DNA from: Dermatophagoides farinae
Lineage: Eukaryota > Arthropoda > Arachnida > Sarcoptiformes > Pyroglyphidae
DNA length: 64,000 bases
Assembly: GCF_024713945.1 (NCBI RefSeq)
Contig: NC_134685.1
Location: 930,001-994,000 of the forward strand
Direction: 5' to 3'
The notes under the pieces were generated by a model. It searched no databases. It saw only the letters and a list, made by a program, of their open reading frames with translations, and was not told where the DNA came from. A program made the translations under genes and the position numbers. Positions 61,493 to 64,000 of the stretch are shown piece by piece. Positions within the stretch are counted from its first letter, which is position 1, and each line of letters opens with the position of its first letter.

Positions 61493-63773
61493 TTACCTGG
61501 CACTACGTTTACCATGCTGTATACTAGCAGCAGGATTAGCATTATTCTGTATATGTACAGCAATATGTGCCGGTTCAGCATTTGATGGTGTACAGCTATA
61601 ATTTCCCGAATCATTAGCTTGAGCTTTCAATATAATCAATTTTGAAATGGTTTGTGCAGATTTTTCCGTATGTACTTTAATACCACGCGGTGATCCATAG
61701 TTAATCACCTTGAAATAATGGAGAAAAAGAAAAAGAGAAAGAAAAAAAATGAAGAAACGAAAACGAAAAAAAAAGAAAAAAAACGGTAATGATATTTTAA
61801 TGATCCAAATGTTTTGAATTATATGTGTGTGTGTGTGTGGCAGTATTTATATAATGATAAATAAAATATGTGAAACACACACACACACACAGAGTGAGTA
61901 TACAAAATAAAAATGGGAGAGATAGGAAGAAAGGAAGAAAAAACAGAAATAAATAAATTTCATGATTGCGTGCATTTTCCCTTGTTGCCTATTTGTAGAT
62001 ATAGATAGATAGATAGATAGATGTTTAGTTTTTTTCCCGTGGAACGGTATTTATTATTATTATTATGAATGAATCAATATTATTATGTTCATCATCATCA
62101 TCAATGTTCGATCAAGTATGCATGATTGTTATTAATCGAACACCCACACACACAAAGAATATCAACGTTTTATATACAATACATAATGATAATAATATTG
62201 ATTGAAAATCCATAAATATAAAGAATGGAAAGAGAAGAAAAAAAACGATCGAAACAAAATAACAACAACAAAAAACAACGACAACGACAACGACAACAAC
62301 AACCAAATTGATAATAAACAGAAACAAACATAAAAAAACGATCAATTAATCAATATTGACTTACTTGGCCATTATAATACCAGAAAATATAATCCGGTGG
62401 TTCGGGCGTATCTTTTACCATACAAGTTAGATTCAATGTTGAACCACTGCTCAGGTATAAGGTTGGACCTTCAACAATTTTTGCTCGACTTACTGTTGTT
62501 GATGATCATCATCAATAATCATAGAAAATCGGATCAGGAAAAAAAATGATGATGACAAAAAAAAAATAGAGATAAAAAGCCATGAAAAATTGAAAATGAA
62601 AGAAAAAAAGAAAAAGTTTCATTATTATTTCTGGTTCGATCCGGAATCGATGACGAAAATGTAAAGAACAAAAAACCAACAAAAAAAACAAGGCAAAGCC
62701 ACTTACCGACAACATTAAGTTGAATGAATAGACTCATTTTTGGCATTGTAGAAATCTGTATTATGATCAAAAATAGAAAGGAGAAACAAAAAAAAAATCC
62801 GTACGGAAATGGGATTATTGATATGTACACAAACACCAACACCAACACGCACACCCACACACCAACACACACACACATCATCATCATCATCATTATTCAA
62901 TCAACGGATACCGGATAAAGTAGTGATTCATTATTCCGTATATATATATAATGTGAATAATCAGAATTTTTTATATATATAAATAAATAAAATATTATAT
63001 AAATATACCTGACATTCATAGATGCCAGCATCTTTTTTTCTTGGATAACTTATCTGCAAAGACCAATCATCTGAATTTTCACGATGTATGGCCTGAAATC
63101 TTTGATCAGATGTATAGGTAAATGTTCCAACTGGTAATATTCCCATGCAACAAAAAAAAAGAAATTTATAAATGAAAATTCAATAAAGTTTTTTTTTTGA
63201 TAAATGGATTGTAATATTTACCAGTCAATATTTGAAAATCTTGACGTCGAATCCAAGATAACTAGAAAAAAAAAATTTAAAACAGAAAACAAACAAACAA
63301 AATGAAAAAGTTTGAAGAAGAATAAAGAAAAAAACATTCACATTTACATAATTGCAATCAATCGATTACGAAAAAAAAACTTACAGTACGATCGCCTAAT
63401 TGTTTAACACGACATGGTAAATGTACAAATGATGAACCTTCAGATATTGTTACATTTGTTGATATTGATTCTGTATCAAAATATGGTGATATACGTTTCT
63501 GTGCCGATGATGTTGATGATTGTAATGACGATGATGATGATAATAATGTTGTCGATGATGAAAGTGCAACCGATGAACCACCGGCTGATGTACCGCCAAA
63601 AAATTGTAGACCACGTTCACGTTCTTCAGATGATGACATAAATTCTTCTGAATATGAACGTACAAAACGTATTGTTGCCAATTTATTATCAGTTATAATT
63701 GGATGATTAATATTATCGTCATTTATTCTATGATTATCGGATAATGATGATGATGATGATGGTGAACAATTAC
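61493..63773 (-). CDS. Dpr-family immunoglobulin protein, 5' part outside the window
   Basis: Six exons on the minus strand: 63773-63384, 63261-63222, 63130-63009, 62755-62707, 62492-62365, 61708-61493. The first Ig domain shows CRVKQLGDRT, then LSWIRRQDFQILT, VGTFTYTSDQRF, DDWSLQISYPRKKDAGIYECQ and ISTMPKMSLFIQLNVV. The second shows VSRAKIVEGP, STLNLTCMVK, PDYIFWYYNG, VINYGSPRG and NDSGNYSCTPSNAEPAHIAVHI. This arrangement, including the exon after YECQ, is that of Drosophila Dpr proteins, neuronal surface receptors that bind DIPs to specify synaptic partners. Upstream exons (signal peptide) lie beyond the right edge; the Ser-rich linker in the first visible exon is not conserved. The last exon ends SAR with TAA directly overlapping a GTAATG donor-like site, so the true C-terminus is uncertain. 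Confidence 0.9.
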
Positions 63774-64000
63774 CTAGAAAATTAACAAAAGACCAAACAA
63801 AATAAGAATTATTATCATTCAAATAAAAGAAAAGAGAGAAAAAAAAATAGATTCTTGTTCCCATGTGAATGTGTGTCTGTGTCTGTAAATGCAGAATTAA
63901 ATTTATTGATTTCAACTTGACATTTTGATAATGTATTCTCTCTGATGACAAGAATTTTTTTTTTTGCCCTATTTCAACCCACTGTCTGGATCCAAAAAAA

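Overview
The window looks like nuclear DNA of a small arthropod, most likely an acariform (astigmatid, dust-mite-like) mite. This is an inference from an AT-rich base composition, very frequent (GAT)n/(CAT)n, (CA)n and (CAA)n tracts, mostly short introns of about 50-110 nt with GTAAGT-type donors, and animal-type genes (JAK, Dpr, SLC24, COG1, FOXL2-like). No transposon, virus-like element, rRNA, tRNA or CRISPR array was recognised.

Layout, left to right: a partial JmjC-like exon at the left edge (-); inositol monophosphatase (-); PA2G4/EBP1 (-) head to head with the farnesyltransferase alpha subunit (+); a Rab8/10-like GTPase (+) tail to tail with a HINT-family hydrolase (-); HINT head to head with CNEP1R1 (+); a tandem pair of unknown single-pass membrane proteins (-); SCAMP (+) tail to tail with COG1 (-); COG1 head to head with BiP/HSPA5 (+); a FOXL2-like forkhead gene (+) tail to tail with an ABCG half-transporter (-). 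Then comes a gene-poor stretch of about 9.4 kb rich in microsatellites (29999-39405). After it come WDR55 (-), ATG13 (-) head to head with TRMT1 (+), NAA60 (-) head to head with a JAK kinase (+), a 3.4 kb gap, an SLC24-type Na/Ca,K exchanger (+), and a Dpr-like immunoglobulin gene (-) running off the right edge.

Functionally these are mostly unlinked housekeeping genes. Secretory-pathway genes are over-represented (BiP, COG1, SCAMP, Rab, NAA60, CNEP1R1, farnesyltransferase). Several head-to-head pairs are spaced 0.2-1.2 kb apart and probably share promoters.

The most notable results: (1) four conserved genes (Rab, ABCG, TRMT1, JAK) each hold exactly one surplus base in a conserved or otherwise intact frame. 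All are +1, and in three the surplus base can be the C of TCCG where TCG is expected. This is most simply consensus error, but real frameshifts cannot be excluded from sequence alone. (2) NAA60 has an apparent GT-GG intron that is also stop-free and a multiple of three. (3) The tandem paralogue pair belongs to no family I know and keeps a TATCGATA element at matching distance upstream of both copies. (4) The Rab has no C-terminal prenylation cysteine.
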